Source of the DNA: Termitomyces sp. T153
Lineage: Eukaryota > Basidiomycota > Agaricomycetes > Agaricales > Lyophyllaceae
Assembly (NCBI GenBank): GCA_018296165.2
Contig: JACKQL020000028.1
Coordinates: 434,001-498,000 of the forward strand
DNA length: 64,000 nucleotides
Reading direction: 5' to 3'
Under the pieces are notes generated by a model. That model searched no databases. It was not told where the DNA came from and saw only the letters and a list, made by a program, of their open reading frames with translations. How positions within the stretch are numbered: the first letter of the stretch is position 1; each line of letters begins with the position of its first letter. Positions 1 to 11,125 of this stretch are shown in pieces. Both the position numbers and the translations under genes were made by a program.

Positions 1-738
1 TCTCAAGTGATGGGGGCAGGGCCGGAGTTGGATGGGGGATTACCCAGGCTTGATGGGTCCCGGGGCCGATCAGGGAGCGAGGGTCAGAGTTGTCATAAGA
101 ATGTTTGGGTCGTGGCGCATGCGCGGAGTTTGTACTGACATAGGGAGCAAGAGGAACTTAGAAGAACAAAGGAAAGATGTACAGTCGAGACAAGATGGAG
201 ACAAGACAAGACTGAGGAAAAAGATAGAGTTGAAACTTAAAAACAGAAACAGAGATGAGATGAGAGATGGAACATAGGAAACCGGTAAATGTAATATCAA
301 GACTAAAGTTCGAGGAGTTATTCTACGACTTATATACTGACTACTGGTTACCTCAGAGGGCGGTGGATATGGCGGCGTGAGTCGATGGAGCTGTGCGGAG
401 TCGACAGGTGTTGGGTACAATCCAAGGGCGGGCCGCAGTGGTATTCTGAAGGGATCAGTTGGGGGTGTGGGCCACTCCGAGGACGTCATGATACTCCGGG
501 ATGGGTCAGGTAAACTAGGGTAGGGGGTCAGGAATGTATGATGTGGCCAGGAATGGTGGGGGAAGGTTTCAGGGGGAGTGTTGATGGCTACAGAGAGGGT
601 GTTGGAGTTGCTGTTGGGGTTTGCCGGAGAAGCATCAGAGTTATCTAGTGTGGGCACAAAAGTGTGGGTGGGGTTCAGGGGAGTTAGACGGGAACTCGGG
701 AGGAGTTGGGAACAGTGTCTAGGGAGTGGGTCGTGACA
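1..738 (-). repeat. 3' LTR of element A, truncated by the window edge
   Basis: The sequence ends at the LTR terminus TGACA (734-738), which is TGTCA on the sense strand. It matches 17326-18063 almost base for base. Differences are mainly CG in one copy against TG or CA in the other. A TATA-like motif (sense TATATAA) and the predicted transcript start AGTCTTGATATTA lie near 293-335. Confidence 0.9.
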
Positions 739-755
739 TTACCCCCCCTTCAGCG
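739..755 (-). other. Polypurine tract of element A
   Basis: On the sense strand the sequence next to the 3' LTR is a G-run within GCTGAAGGGGGGGTAA. The same purine-rich block abuts the LTR in elements B (9773), C (51544), E (40173) and F (41750). That is the expected position for the plus-strand primer of reverse transcription. Confidence 0.8.
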
Positions 756-952
756 TCGAGACCCTCGAGACGCGGGGAGCGAGTCGGGGATTGGTAGGGC
801 ATGGGAATCAAAGTTGATCAATATTGATCAAACCACAGCGAGCAGCGGCGGCATGGGGAAGGAAGTTGAGGTGCGGCCGCCGTTCGCCAGGGGCTCCTTC
901 CTAAGTTATTAAAAAGGGGTGGACGCACCTGGGAGTCCCCCAGCTTGTTGTA

Positions 953-2640
953 ATGTCTTCTTCAGCTTATTCTCCCACAGCATCTAGGTCGCCGTTCCCG
1001 CCATCCCAGCTGTCATCTTCTGAGGATTCAGAGGTTTGCCGAGATCGCTATCGGATCAAGGCAATGTACCATAGCTGTGAGGGTGGTCTGTCTTATGTAC
1101 CCCAGAATACTGATTGGTCCTTTGCAGAGTTGTCCGTGGCCATGGCAGGTCCCTCAGGGCCATTGTCTGGTGCGGACATGATGCAGCCACCAGCGGGCGT
1201 GGCCCCTTCTATGTGCTCCAAGTCTGGCATTCATCTGAGGGTGGTCCAGCTTGTCCCAGAGGGTTCGAGGGTGGTACAGGCAGAGGTGACGCCGGAGCAG
1301 TTTGCTGAGGCAGTGGGTCGGGCGAGGGGTCCCCCCACCCTCGAGTGGTGTCAGGCAGCGGCCCCGGTGAGTGGTTACTTAGCTTTATGTTTTCTGGACT
1401 AACATGCCCTTGCAGTGTGCATCTTGCACCCGACGAGGGGAACAGTGTGAATTTGAGGTGCCTGCATCAGGGGTATGGCGGGACACATTGGTGTGCCTTC
1501 CATGCTGTTCACAGCACGAGAAGTGCTCTGTCACCCTGAGTTGGCATGCTGCCTGCATCGCAGCAGAGCAAGGGTGGGATTGAGATTGGGTCGCAGTGCA
1601 GCTGGAGGAAGGGCAGAAGGGCAGGGTGTTGGGGAGGGGCTCCGGGGCTGGGGAAGGGGAATGGGTTAGCGCGCCTGCTATGAAGGTGGGGCCCCCACGG
1701 GGTGGACGGAGGGAAGGGGCCCCTTCCATGCAGGAGAAAGGGAAATGGAGAGCGTCCCCTTCACCCAAGGTGAGTCCCAGTAAGCGGGCACAGGGTGAGC
1801 AGGTAATGGGGGGCCCCCCTGGTTCCACGGTATACTCCCCTACATCCAGAGCCCCCATTGAGCAGTCTGCAGATAGGTCGTGGTCGGTTGCGGAGCCCTT
1901 TCTGTGGCGTCAGGTAGAGAGCTTGGAATGGTTGTTGGTCGCATGTGAGGAGGAGGTCCAGGGGGTACAGGAGGAGAGGGACGGGGCTTGACGGGAGCTG
2001 GACAGGGTTCAGAGGGAATGGGACTTGGCGTGGAAGGACAAGGACATTGCCGTGGGGACTGCCATGGAGCAATTGTCTTGTCTGCAGAAGTTGGAGGTGC
2101 GGACGGTGCATTTGCAGGTGAGGGTGGAGGCAGCAGAGGTGGTGATGCAGCAGGCAGGAGGCTCAGGGGCACAGGAGAATCAGCAGGGTTCCAGCGCTGG
2201 GGAAGTCCGGGCGGCGGCAGAGAGGGCGCGGCAGCGGGAGGAATGGCTTGCCAACGAGGTGGCCTCGGGCCGGCAAGGAGTGCTTCATGAGTGGTTTCCT
2301 CGCTTCCCATCTCCTAAGCACTGATTCTGTTTCCATAGACTGGGCCAGGGAGCATTGCATCCTTCTCAACGGAGCATCAGCAGCACTGGGGTCCATCCAT
2401 GATGGGTTGGTGAGGATGCCTGGGGACCTTCCGCTGGAGTTGGGTCAAGGAGTTACGCAGATGGGGTGTCTGTTGGCAGGGCATTGGTGGAGGGCGACGG
2501 CAGACCCCAGAGCATGGTGGGAGATGGCGACGGACATGGGGGAACCACTTCCCAGGCAACCCAAGGTTCTGGCAACGGTAGTGGCGCAGTTGGAAGTGTT
2601 CATGGTGGGGAGGGTAGCGGGATTAGGGTTGGAGGAGGAT
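953..2640 (+). pseudogene. Antisense six-cysteine/coiled-coil gene of element A
   Basis: This gene runs opposite to gag-pol, just inside the 3' LTR. Exon 1 (953-1366) encodes a Ser/Pro-rich start and ends before a GT-AG intron (1367-1415). Exon 2 opens with six cysteines at 1416-1526 spaced C-x2-C-x6-C-x15-C-x2-C-x6-C, the spacing of fungal Zn2Cys6 clusters, with two arginines between cysteines 2 and 3. A basic linker and a long Glu/Arg/Leu-rich coiled coil follow, then a helical tail after a second intron. The reading frame is broken by TGA codons at about 1582 and 1988, and the second donor reads AT where GT is expected, so this copy is dead. Copies occur in B, C, E and F. Function is unknown; DNA binding is only an inference from the cysteine spacing. 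Confidence 0.7.
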
Positions 2641-3728
2641 GGCGTGCTTGGAGTAGGCTTGGTTGGCGGTGTCGATCTCATCCTGGAGGAATTGGTGGAG
2701 GGATCAGAGGTCTTCGGCGACCTCGTGGGCAACGTGGGAAGGGATGTCTTTGAGGGACAGTGTGAGTTGGGGATTGTAGCCCTTGTTGGTGTAAAAGGGG
2801 GAAACTCCGGTGGCAGAGTGAGGCGTGTTGTTGTAGGTGAATTCAGCAAGGGGAAGTTCCGCATGCCAGTCATTCTGTAAATAGTTAACATAGAGGCGAA
2901 GATACTGTTCTAACGTCTGGTTTACATGTTCGGTTTGTCTGTTGGTTTCTGGGTGATAGGTGGTAGAGAGGCAGGTTTTGATTTTGAGTGCCTTGCACAG
3001 TGATTGCCAAAAATGGGATACAAATAGGGGTCCGCGGTTGGAGACAATGTTGTCAGGAAGTCTGTGTTTGGAGAATACGTGTTCAAGAAATAGTTTGGCG
3101 AAATCCAGAGCAGTGTCGGTGGTGTGGCAGGGGATGAAGAGAGCTTGTTTAGTAAGGCAGCAGACAATGACGAGGATTGCGTCGAAACCTTCAGAGTCAG
3201 GGAGTTCAACAATATGATCCATTGATATTGAGGACCAGGGGCAGTGACCAACGGGGAGGGGTTTCAGTAATCTGTGGGGGCGGTGGCGGGGTACTTTGGC
3301 CTGTAGGCAGGGTTCACAGGCTCTTATGTATTGCGTGATGTCCTTCTTCATTCCTGGCCAAAAATAAGTCTGGGAGATGAGTTGAAGGGTCTTATGAATT
3401 CCTGGGTGCCCCCGGAGTTTGTGATTGTGGTGCTGTCAGAGTATGTCAAGGCGAATGGACTTGTGGTCCGGGGCATAGATTTGTCCACTCTGGAGCAGGA
3501 GGTGGTGGTCTGGGGATAGCAAAAAGGGGTTGTCTATGCTTGACTCGTCGGGGTTGTTGTGGGGGTCGTGCTGGTTGAAGGAGGGGACCGGGGGTGAATT
3601 CCTGATTTGCTGGAGGATTCCTTCTTCGTTTAAAATCAGCACAGCATGTAGATGTTTGGGTGGGATTACCACTCGATGGTTGAATGCATTTCGTTCGGTT
3701 TTGAACAATTTCTTTGGATACACGTTGG
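2637..3728 (-). pseudogene. Integrase of element A, catalytically altered and lacking the C-terminus
   Basis: The minus strand encodes a gypsy integrase: an HHCC zinc-binding N-terminus (about 3280-3430) and a core with Asp at 3217-3219, then an Asn at 3037-3039 where the second catalytic Asp is expected, and a Glu 35 residues later. The motif reads SNRGPLF instead of SDRGPLF. The change fits CCGAC to CCAAC, a CpG transition. A TGA interrupts the N-terminal part near 3435. After the core the protein runs into sequence of the antisense gene at about 2637, so no SH3-like or chromodomain tail is present. This integrase cannot be active as written. Confidence 0.85.
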
Positions 3729-4920
3729 TGTCACGACCCGTCCCCTGAACCCCCGCACATTGCCCAGCAACCCCCGACCCCCAAAAAACCCCCGACGCTC
3801 CGCTGAACTTCCGCCCATGCCCCACACCCATTTCAGCTAACTCCGATGCCTCCCCAACTAACTCCGATGCCTCCCCAGCTAACTCCGACGGCCCCCTGAA
3901 CAACTTCGATGCCTTCCCCGCAGCCACTAACACTTACCCTGGATCTCCCGAACCCCGAGAACCACCCCCACTGTTCCCGATCTTCGCCACCCATCATCAA
4001 CTCAACACCCTGGTTCCTCTGACCCATTCCGGAGTATCACAACAACCTCGGGGCGACCCACATTCCCCAATGATCCCATCAACATCAGCGTGGCCTGATC
4101 CTCAATTGCAACCGACACCTGCCCACTCCGTTGAGCTCCGCCAAGCCCCGCCGCCGCAGCCAACGTACCCCGAAGTTCTCCGGTAGTCAGTATATAAGTC
4201 ATCGAGTAGCTCTTCGTACTCTAGTCTTGATATTGCTTAACGTTACCTATGGTCTGATTGTTTCCTTTTCGTGTTTCGTGTTTCGTGTTTTGTGTTTCAT
4301 GTCTCATTCTCTTTACTCTCAGTCTCCCGGTCTTATCTCAGTCTCCCAGTCTCATCTCAGTCTCCCGGTCTTGTCTCATCTCCATTTTGCTATCGTTCTC
4401 GTTATTGTTTTGTATCTCCACTCGAATCTACTCTTGTTTCATATCGACTCCATTCCATTTTGTCTGACGCTGTCTTGGTGACTCCGTCCGGCCGCTGTGC
4501 CCAAGTCCTCATCAACCTAAATGACCTCACAAACTCCGCAATTACAATCATGAACCCCGACACTCTTTCACCAAGTCCGGACCTCGCTCTTCACTCAGTC
4601 CTGGACTCCATCAACTCCAATTGATCTCCCATCAAACCCCAGCTCCGCTCCCATTGATCACGCAGCCGCCTACTCCTTTGCTTCCGCGAATCTCCCATAT
4701 GGTCTTCTGCCTGAACCCCACTAAGACCGTCCCGTTTCCCGCAATCCAACTCCTCCAGACTCCCCCAAATCTGTCCAGATCACATCCCACCAACTATCAG
4801 CACAAGCCATCAGTGCCCGGAACGTTTTTGAGTGTTTGGTTACCAGTGCAAGGGGATCACGCCTGCCTAGTAAGGACTCGCCCAGTGCAGCTGAGCCCCC
4901 GAGGTCAGCGGAACCTGACA
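3729..4920 (+). repeat. Solo LTR D (plus sense) inserted in element A pol
   Basis: The repeat begins TGTCACGACCC and ends CCTGACA, contains a TATA box (about 4190) and the transcript-start motif AGTCTTGATATT (4223), and belongs to the LTR type of element B. It splits element A between RNase H and integrase. The flanks are GTTGG (3724-3728) and GTCGA (4921-4925). Removing the LTR plus one flank copy restores the pol reading frame across the site, so these are taken as a target duplication that has since diverged by two transitions. Confidence 0.85.
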
Positions 4921-6486
4921 GTCGAGTCTTTGAGTGAGGGCGTCGGGCTTTGCGCCAAGTTGCCTGGGGCAGTAGTGAATAGTAAAGTCATACTCCGAAA
5001 GGGTTTCGGACCATCGAGCTTAGTGGCAGCTGAGCTGTTTTGTGGTCATAAAATATTGCAGGTTATTGTGATTGGAGTAGACTTGGATGCAGTGCGGGGA
5101 CCCCTCAAGGTAGGCCCGCCACTGACAAAAGGCTTCAACGATTGCGAGGAGTTCCTTGTCATAAATATCATAGTTGAGTTCCACTGGGATCATTGATCAG
5201 GTGTAGAAGGCAACGGGGCAGAGATTCTTGCCTCCCAAGTCTGACTGGGAGAGTATCCCAGCAATAGCATAGTCGGAGGCATCACATTCAAGCACAATCG
5301 GTAGGGAGGGGTCAAAATGGTGGAGGACTGGAGTGGAGGTGAAGGCCTTCTTCAGGAGGAGGAATATGCTCTGGCACTTGCTGTCCCAGTCCCAAGGGGT
5401 GTCCTTCCATATGAGTTGGTTGAGGGGTTTGGTGATCCCGGAGTAGTTGTCAATGAAGCGGCAATAGAAATTAGCAAACCCCAAGAATGACTGTACCTCC
5501 TTGATGTTCCGCGGGGAGGGCCAGTTGAGTATCGCGTCAACCTTGGCGGGGTCCATGCACACACCATCGGGGGTGATGATGACTCCGAGATATTTGACTT
5601 CTGTTGTGTGGAAGGAGCACTTCTCGGGTTTAGTGTGAAGGTGATATTCTCAGAGTCGTTCCAAAACATGGCAGACATGCTCCGAATGCTCTTCTGGCAA
5701 ATTTGAGTAGATCAGGATATCGTCCAAATATACAATGACAAAAACGTCGTTCATGTCATGGAAGATGTCGTTCATGAAGTACTGGAAGGTGGCGGGGGAG
5801 TTAGTCATTCCGAAGGGCATTACAAGATACTCAAAGAGGCCATAGTGGGTGTGAAAGGCAGTCTTCCATTCATGTCCCAGGGCAATCCGGACATTGTTGT
5901 AGCTGGAACGGAGGTCGATTTTTGTGAAAATCTTGGCGCTGCAAAGATGATCAACAAGGTCTCCAATTAAGGGGAGGGGGTACCAGTTCTTTTTGGTGAC
6001 TTTGTTGAGTCCCCGATAGTCCACACAGAGTCAGAGGGATCCGTCTTTTTTCTTGGCAAACAGAACCAGGGCACCAGCCGTGGAGATCAACAGGCATATG
6101 AAACCTTTGCCAAGCATGTCATCGAGGTATTCCTTCAGGGCCCAGAGCTCAATTTCAGACATGTTGTAGATCTTGCCAAACAGGGGTGAGGTACCTTCTT
6201 CGAGGTCAATCTTGTGGTCGTAGGAGCAGTGCAGAGGGAGTTCCTTGGCACTTCCTTCAGAGAACATGTCAGCAAACTCATGATACTCCGGGGGAACTAC
6301 TTTGAGGATCTGTTCCTCCATCTTGCTTTCTGGCACGGTAGTCCCTGCGCAGAGGTATTCCTTGGGTGGGGCTGGCATGACTTGCAACTGGAAGGCGGGG
6401 GTGCCTTCTTGTAGGAGGCGCGCGAAGGGGATGGCACCAATGATTTTAATGTCAAGGTCTCCAGGGTTGATGGGGTTGGGTACCAT
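4921..6486 (-). pseudogene. Reverse transcriptase and RNase H of element A
   Basis: The minus strand encodes the pol core. It begins with the pre-RT segment around 6486-6100, and the RT palm with YLDDILIYS at about 5704-5730 keeps both catalytic aspartates. The RT connection follows, with motif FLGFANFYCRFI near 5470, and then RNase H with ECDASDYAIAG near 5280. The order and spacing are those of Ty3/gypsy. In-frame stops occur at about 6030, 5648, 5196 and 5020. Most are TGA in positions where CGA (Arg) is usual, consistent with CpG deamination rather than random indels. The segment continues across the solo LTR into the integrase at 3728. Confidence 0.88.
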
Positions 6487-6589
6487 AGGTGTAACAGTCA
6501 GGTCCGGGGTGACGTCAGGGTTGGTCAGGGGCTTCGGGCATTGCTGGTCAGGGTAGCGCGGGCCCTTATATCAATTTTGGGGTATGTCG

Positions 6590-7098
6590 GGGGGCAGCTG
6601 TCATAATTTGTCTGAGGGTGATCGAGATGGAGTTGTGCTTCTTTCTCCGTTGGGGTTGGCGTCAGGGGTTGGGGAATCCTGAGTCGTTTCGGAGGTGATG
6701 GTGTCAGGGCGGGGAATGTCAAGATCAGAGATAGACTGGAGGCAGAGGTGGATGGCAGCCGCTAAGCTTGCTTCAGGGCTGGGGAATTGCATGGTGAGGT
6801 TCTTCCAGTTGATGTCAGGATTGACGTCTCACAGCCATGGGAGTCCAAGCACGATCGGGGTCAATGGGGGTAGTTGGGTAATGAGGAGTCGGGCCTGGAA
6901 TTGCAGGTTGTTATCGAGGGTGTGGGTGTTGTCGTGGTACTGCGTGATTCTTGTTGTGGCAGGGCTCCTGTCAAAGAGTTGGAGCTCAAGGGGTTTGTCA
7001 AGGTCGTTGCGTCAGAGATCGAGTTGGTTGCTGATGAAGACACTGGAGGTGCTGCTGTCTACGAGGGCGGGGAGTACCTTGAGCGAGCCGCCAAGTCA
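6590..7098 (-). pseudogene. Second retropepsin-like unit of element A
   Basis: In the same minus-strand frame as the upstream protease, after an in-frame TGA at 7096-7098, a second aspartic-protease-like segment appears. It has an LVDSSTSSVFIS active-site-like motif near 7025-7060, a PLELQLFD strand, and the family's terminal IVLGLPWL...NPDINW signature near 6830. Two further TGA codons lie where CGA is plausible. It resembles the unit at 7099-7641 in layout, so it may be a duplication; alternatively one of the two is a non-catalytic domain normal to this lineage. Confidence 0.6.
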
Positions 7099-7641
7099 GA
7101 CATAGATGATGAACAACCATGCAGACCTAGAGCAAAGTTGCGGAGGGGTCCGGGGTTGGTCGATCATAGTCTCAGAGTTCTTGGAGGGGGGTGAGACATC
7201 AAAGGGTACCAGCCTGGAGTTGGTGGGGTTGTCCCGGTGGAGGCGGAGGGTGAGACTGGGCCAATCGACACGGGGATTGGTGGAGCAGAGCCACGAGAAC
7301 CCTAGGACGACAGGGGCGGAGGGGTGTAATTTTGTGACGAGTAGTCGGAGTTCTTGCTGTTGTCTGTCAGCAAAGGTCATGGTCATTTCTAGACAATGAG
7401 TGATGTCTCCTGCTGGGGTAGAGTCTCTGTCAAAGAGTTTGAGGGGGATCGGGGTGGGGAGGTGACGGAGAGGTTGTGGGGCAAGCGCCGCCAGGGATTT
7501 GTCAACGAAGTTATTGGTGGCACTGCTGTTGACTAGTATGGGGACGGGTTTGTTGGTGAAGGGGAAAGTGGTGCGGAGGAGGAGGTTTGTGGATGAGTGG
7601 GAGGGGAGGTGTGCTGGGGGGTTATCCGGGGCGAGTACCAT
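7099..7641 (-). pseudogene. Retropepsin-like protease of element A, active-site Asp lost
   Basis: The minus strand encodes about 180 residues with the retropepsin layout of gypsy elements: a strand leading to the active-site loop, PIPLKLFD, and the terminal VVLGFSWL...NPRVDW signature. The active-site loop reads LVNSSATNNF at 7528-7530 and onward, whereas the family has Asp-Ser-Gly. GAC to AAC and GGC to AGC are both CG-to-CA changes. The protein is therefore expected to be inactive. It lies directly downstream of the gag zinc knuckle. Confidence 0.7.
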
Positions 7642-7786
7642 TGCGCAGAGGAGTGGGGCTGGGGTGGAGAAGACGTCGGGGTATGGTCCGCAGTCTAGTG
7701 CATCTTCCAGACCTAAACTGCCGACTCGTTTTCCATGAACTGGTAGTTACAGTTCTCTCTGTCGATTGTCCACATGGCACGTCCCA

Positions 7787-8585
7787 TCACCTGTCATTTA
7801 GGACAACTGCGAATAAAGTGTCCCTGCTCACCACATAGGATGCACGCACCCTCCTTCCATTGTTTCTCCTGTGTTTCCTCCAGCACGTTGATCCACAGGC
7901 TGTCCTGGATTCTGTTTGCGCATAGGGCTTCCTGATTGTCGGCAGGGTCTGGAATGTTGTCGTGGTCATCAGGGTTGGTATCCAGGGGTACTGGGGTGTC
8001 CTGGAGGTCGGCGGCATTGAGCTGGGCAGGTGGGCACTGCCCCAGGGGTCGGTTGATGTTGGGGACTCCTCGGCCCGGAGGGAAGCGGGGTGTGGGGTTG
8101 GCGAGGTTAGCGGGAATTGAGGATCAAATGCCATTGGTTGCTCCGGCCTGCCAGTTGGTGTTACTGGAGGTGTTCCAGGAGGTCCGTGGCGCTGTGTTTT
8201 TGCTGCAGTCTTCCCAGTAACATTGGTCAACCTGAGTAACAAGCACCTTGTACCCATTGTAGGTGGTTTGCTTGGGCATGAGGCAAAGGACGTCCTTGAT
8301 CCATTGTGGTAGGGCACAACAGAGGGCGAACTGGAGGGCATTGTAATTCCAGCTGGTCTTGTAGGCCTCTCATTCAAATCATATGATAAAAGTCATGAAG
8401 CATTCATTGTTGCGCATTTGGAGGTTGAAGAGATTTTCCTCTGCCTCCACTATGGTGTCAAAGACACCAAACTTACTTGAGAACTCTTGGGTGAAAGCAA
8501 GCCAATTGGAGAGTATGGGATTGTTTGGGTCGAACCAGAGTAGTGCGGTGTAGTGGTTGAAGGCGATGCCCTGTAAGTATGATGC
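7787..8585 (-). pseudogene. gag of element A, C-terminal part with zinc knuckle
   Basis: This is the second half of gag, split from the first half by element B. Across the junction the reading frame is continuous once B and one GATGC copy are removed. The capsid region reads through YLQGIAFNHYTALLWFDPNN near 8530-8575. A CCHC zinc knuckle of spacing C-x2-C-x4-H-x4-C (CILCGEQGHFIRSC) lies at 7803-7844, which is diagnostic for nucleocapsid and binds genomic RNA. Several stops and frame changes show decay. Confidence 0.8.
8581..8585. repeat. Target site duplication of element B, left copy (GATGC)
   Basis: GATGC directly precedes the TGTCAGG terminus of element B and is repeated at 15392-15396 directly after its other terminus. 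Confidence 0.92.
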
Positions 8586-9772
8586 TGTCAGGTTCCGCTG
8601 ACCTCAGGGGCTCAGCTGCACTGGGCAGGTCCTTACTAGGCAGGCGTGATCCCCTTGCACTGGCAACCAAACACTCAAAAGTGTTCTGGGCACTGATGGC
8701 TTGTGCAGATAGTCGGTGGGATGTGATCCGGACAGATCCGGGGAGGCCCGGAGGAGTCAGATTGCAAGGAAACGGGATGGGCTTGGCAGGGTTCAGGCAG
8801 AAGACCATATGGCAGATTTGCGGAAGCAAAGGAGTAGGCAGCTATGTGATCAATGGGAGCGGAGCCAGGGTTTGATGGGAGATCAATTGGAGTTGATGGA
8901 GTCCAGGACCGAGCGAAGAGCGTGGTTCAGACCTGGTGAAAGAGTGTCAGGGTTTGTAATCATGATCGCGGAGTTTGTGAGGTCGTTAAGGTTGATGAAG
9001 ACTTGGGCACAGCGGCCGGACGGAGTCACTGAGACAGCATCAGACGAAATGAAATGGAGTTGATATGGAACAAGAGTCGATTCGAGTGGAGATATGAAAC
9101 GATAACAAGAATAATAATGAAATGGAGACAAGACAAGACCGGGAGACTGAGATAAGACCGGGAGACTGAGATAAGAAAATGAGACATGAAACACAAAACA
9201 TGAAACACAAGAAGGAAACAATCAGACCATAGGTAATGTTAAGCAATATCAAGACTAGAGTACAAAGAGCTACTCGATGTCTTATATACTGACTACTGGA
9301 GAACTTTGGGGTACGTTGGCTGCGGCGGCGGGGCTTGGCGGAGCTTGACAGAGAGGGTGGGTGTCGGTTGCAATCAAGGGTCAGGCCGCACTGATACATT
9401 GTTGGGATCATTTGGGAACGCAGGTCACCCCAAGGTTGTTGTGATACTCCGGAATGAGTCGGAGGAACCAGGGTGTCAAGTTGATGATGGGTCGCAAAGA
9501 TCGGGAACAGCAGGGGTGATTCTCGGGGTTCGGGAGATCCAGGGTAAGCGTCAGTGGCTGTGGGGAAGGCATCAAAGTTGGCCAGGGGCCATCGGAGTTA
9601 GCCAGGGAGGTGTCAGAGTTAGCCAGGGAGGCATTGGAATTAGCCGGGGTTGTGTTGGGGCTAACCAAAATAGGCATGGGGCATGGGCGGAAGTTTGGCG
9701 GAGTGTCAGGGGTTTTGGGGAATCAGGGGGTTGCTGGACAATGTGCGGGGGTCCAGGGGACGGGTTGTGACA
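8586..9772 (-). repeat. 3' LTR of element B
   Basis: The ends are TGTCAGG and TGTGACA on the plus strand. A TATA-like motif and the transcript-start motif (9245-9256, read on minus as AGTCTTGATATT) are present. It differs from the 5' LTR by one fewer copy of a 20-base unit at each of two internal tandem repeats. Confidence 0.92.
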
Positions 9773-9983
9773 TCACCCCCCTTCAGCGTTGAGACCCTTC
9801 GAGACGCGGGGAGCAGGATGGGGATTGGCAGGGCGTGGGAGTCAAAGCCGAGCAATATTGATCAATCTGCAGCGAGTGATAGCAGCATGGGAGACAAAGT
9901 CGAAGTGCGGCCACCGCTTCATCAGGGTTCTTCTCAATCAATTAAAAGCCCTGGACATACCCTGGGATTTTCCAAATTTTGTC

Positions 9984-11125
9984 ATGTCTTCCCCCAGCAT
10001 TCCAGTAGTCTCTCCCGCTGATTTGGATGAGGTGGTGGTGTATGACAGTGGGGGGGAGGAGTTTGAGTGTTGGCGCCGCGCTAGTGTCAGGGACCAGAGT
10101 TGTAAGTGGTGTCGATGTGTCTTCTCAGGATGACTGATGGGGTTTTTTGTAGAGTCGTCCATGGTGGTGGTGGTGGATTTTCCGGGGGTCCCAAAGCGGA
10201 CCAAGTTTTGTCCCACATTGCTGAAGGAGGGGAGCATGGGGCAGTCTGCAGGGAAGGCAGGGCTTTTGCGGGGTAGTCGGGGAAAGGGGGCATCCTCGGC
10301 AGTGATTCGTGGGAAGCGTCAGCCTTCTCGCCCTTGGGGGCAGGACCCAGCAAGAGGCTGCATGGGTGTGAGTCATCAGCAGGGCCTCTGGAGTCTCTCC
10401 TCTTTTCTCCTACCCCAGGCGTTCCCTCAGAATGGTCGTCGAGTCCCCCCACGCCTATTCCTTTGATCACGGAGGTCTTCCTTCGCAAGCAGGTGGAGGC
10501 TTTGACGACGTCATTGGCAGTACAGGAGGGTGAGCTCCAATGGGCGAGGGAGGACCGTGACGTGGCACAGACAGAGAAAGAGGCGATGGAGTGGGAAAGG
10601 AACACATCAGTGCACGTGGCAATGGAGCGAGCGTTAGAGGTGCGGGGCTTGCAGGAGCATCTGACGCAGATGGAGGGGCAGCCCATGGGAGAAGTGGAGG
10701 GGTGGGGGCGAGGTGGAGGGAGGACTGGTTGGCCAACGAGGCTGCTTTGGGGCACACAGGAATCCTCCGTGAGTTGCCTCCCGTTCCTCCGTTCATTACT
10801 GACGGTTCATTTTCTGGGTTTAGGCTGGGTGCAGGAGCATTGGGTCCTCTTGGACAGTGCCTCCGCAGCGTTCATGTCAATTCAGGACGGGTTGACGCAG
10901 GGGTCCGCAGTTCAGCCTCCAGAGTTGCAGCAGGGGATAGTGCAATTGGAGAGGTTGTTGGTGGGGCATTGGTGACGCAATGCGGTGGCCCCGGGGTCAT
11001 GGTGGGAGGTGGCGGCTGATGCAGGGGAGGCATTGCCGGGGTTGGCAGAGGTCTTAGTGGTGGTGCAGGCCCAGATGGAAGTCGACCTGGGGGTAGGGTT
11101 GCCGGGGGGTCTGGGGAGGGAGTGA
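9984..11125 (+). pseudogene. Antisense gene of element B, cysteine cluster deleted
   Basis: The start MSSPSIPVVSPADLDEVVVY is homologous to the antisense genes of A and C. After the first segment the sequence jumps from the AKF-like region directly to the basic linker (about 10240). The exon with the six cysteines is therefore missing. The coiled-coil segment (ITEVFLRKQVEAL at about 10460 onward), an intron with a GT donor near 10769, and the tail (WVQEHWVLLDSASAAF at about 10824) are kept. An in-frame TGA at 10974 and frame changes break it. Confidence 0.65.

Noticed and set aside
70..657. A 195-codon minus frame inside LTR A
   Set aside because: It covers U3/R/U5 of the LTR, crosses the TATA box and transcript start, and has a low-complexity Ser/Pro/Leu composition. 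It is a by-product of pyrimidine-rich LTR sequence.
4131..4624. Overlapping Ser/Leu/Phe-rich plus frames that look like membrane proteins
   Set aside because: They are translations of the CTCAGTCTCCCGGTCTTAT-type tandem repeat in solo LTR D. The same appears in every B-type LTR.
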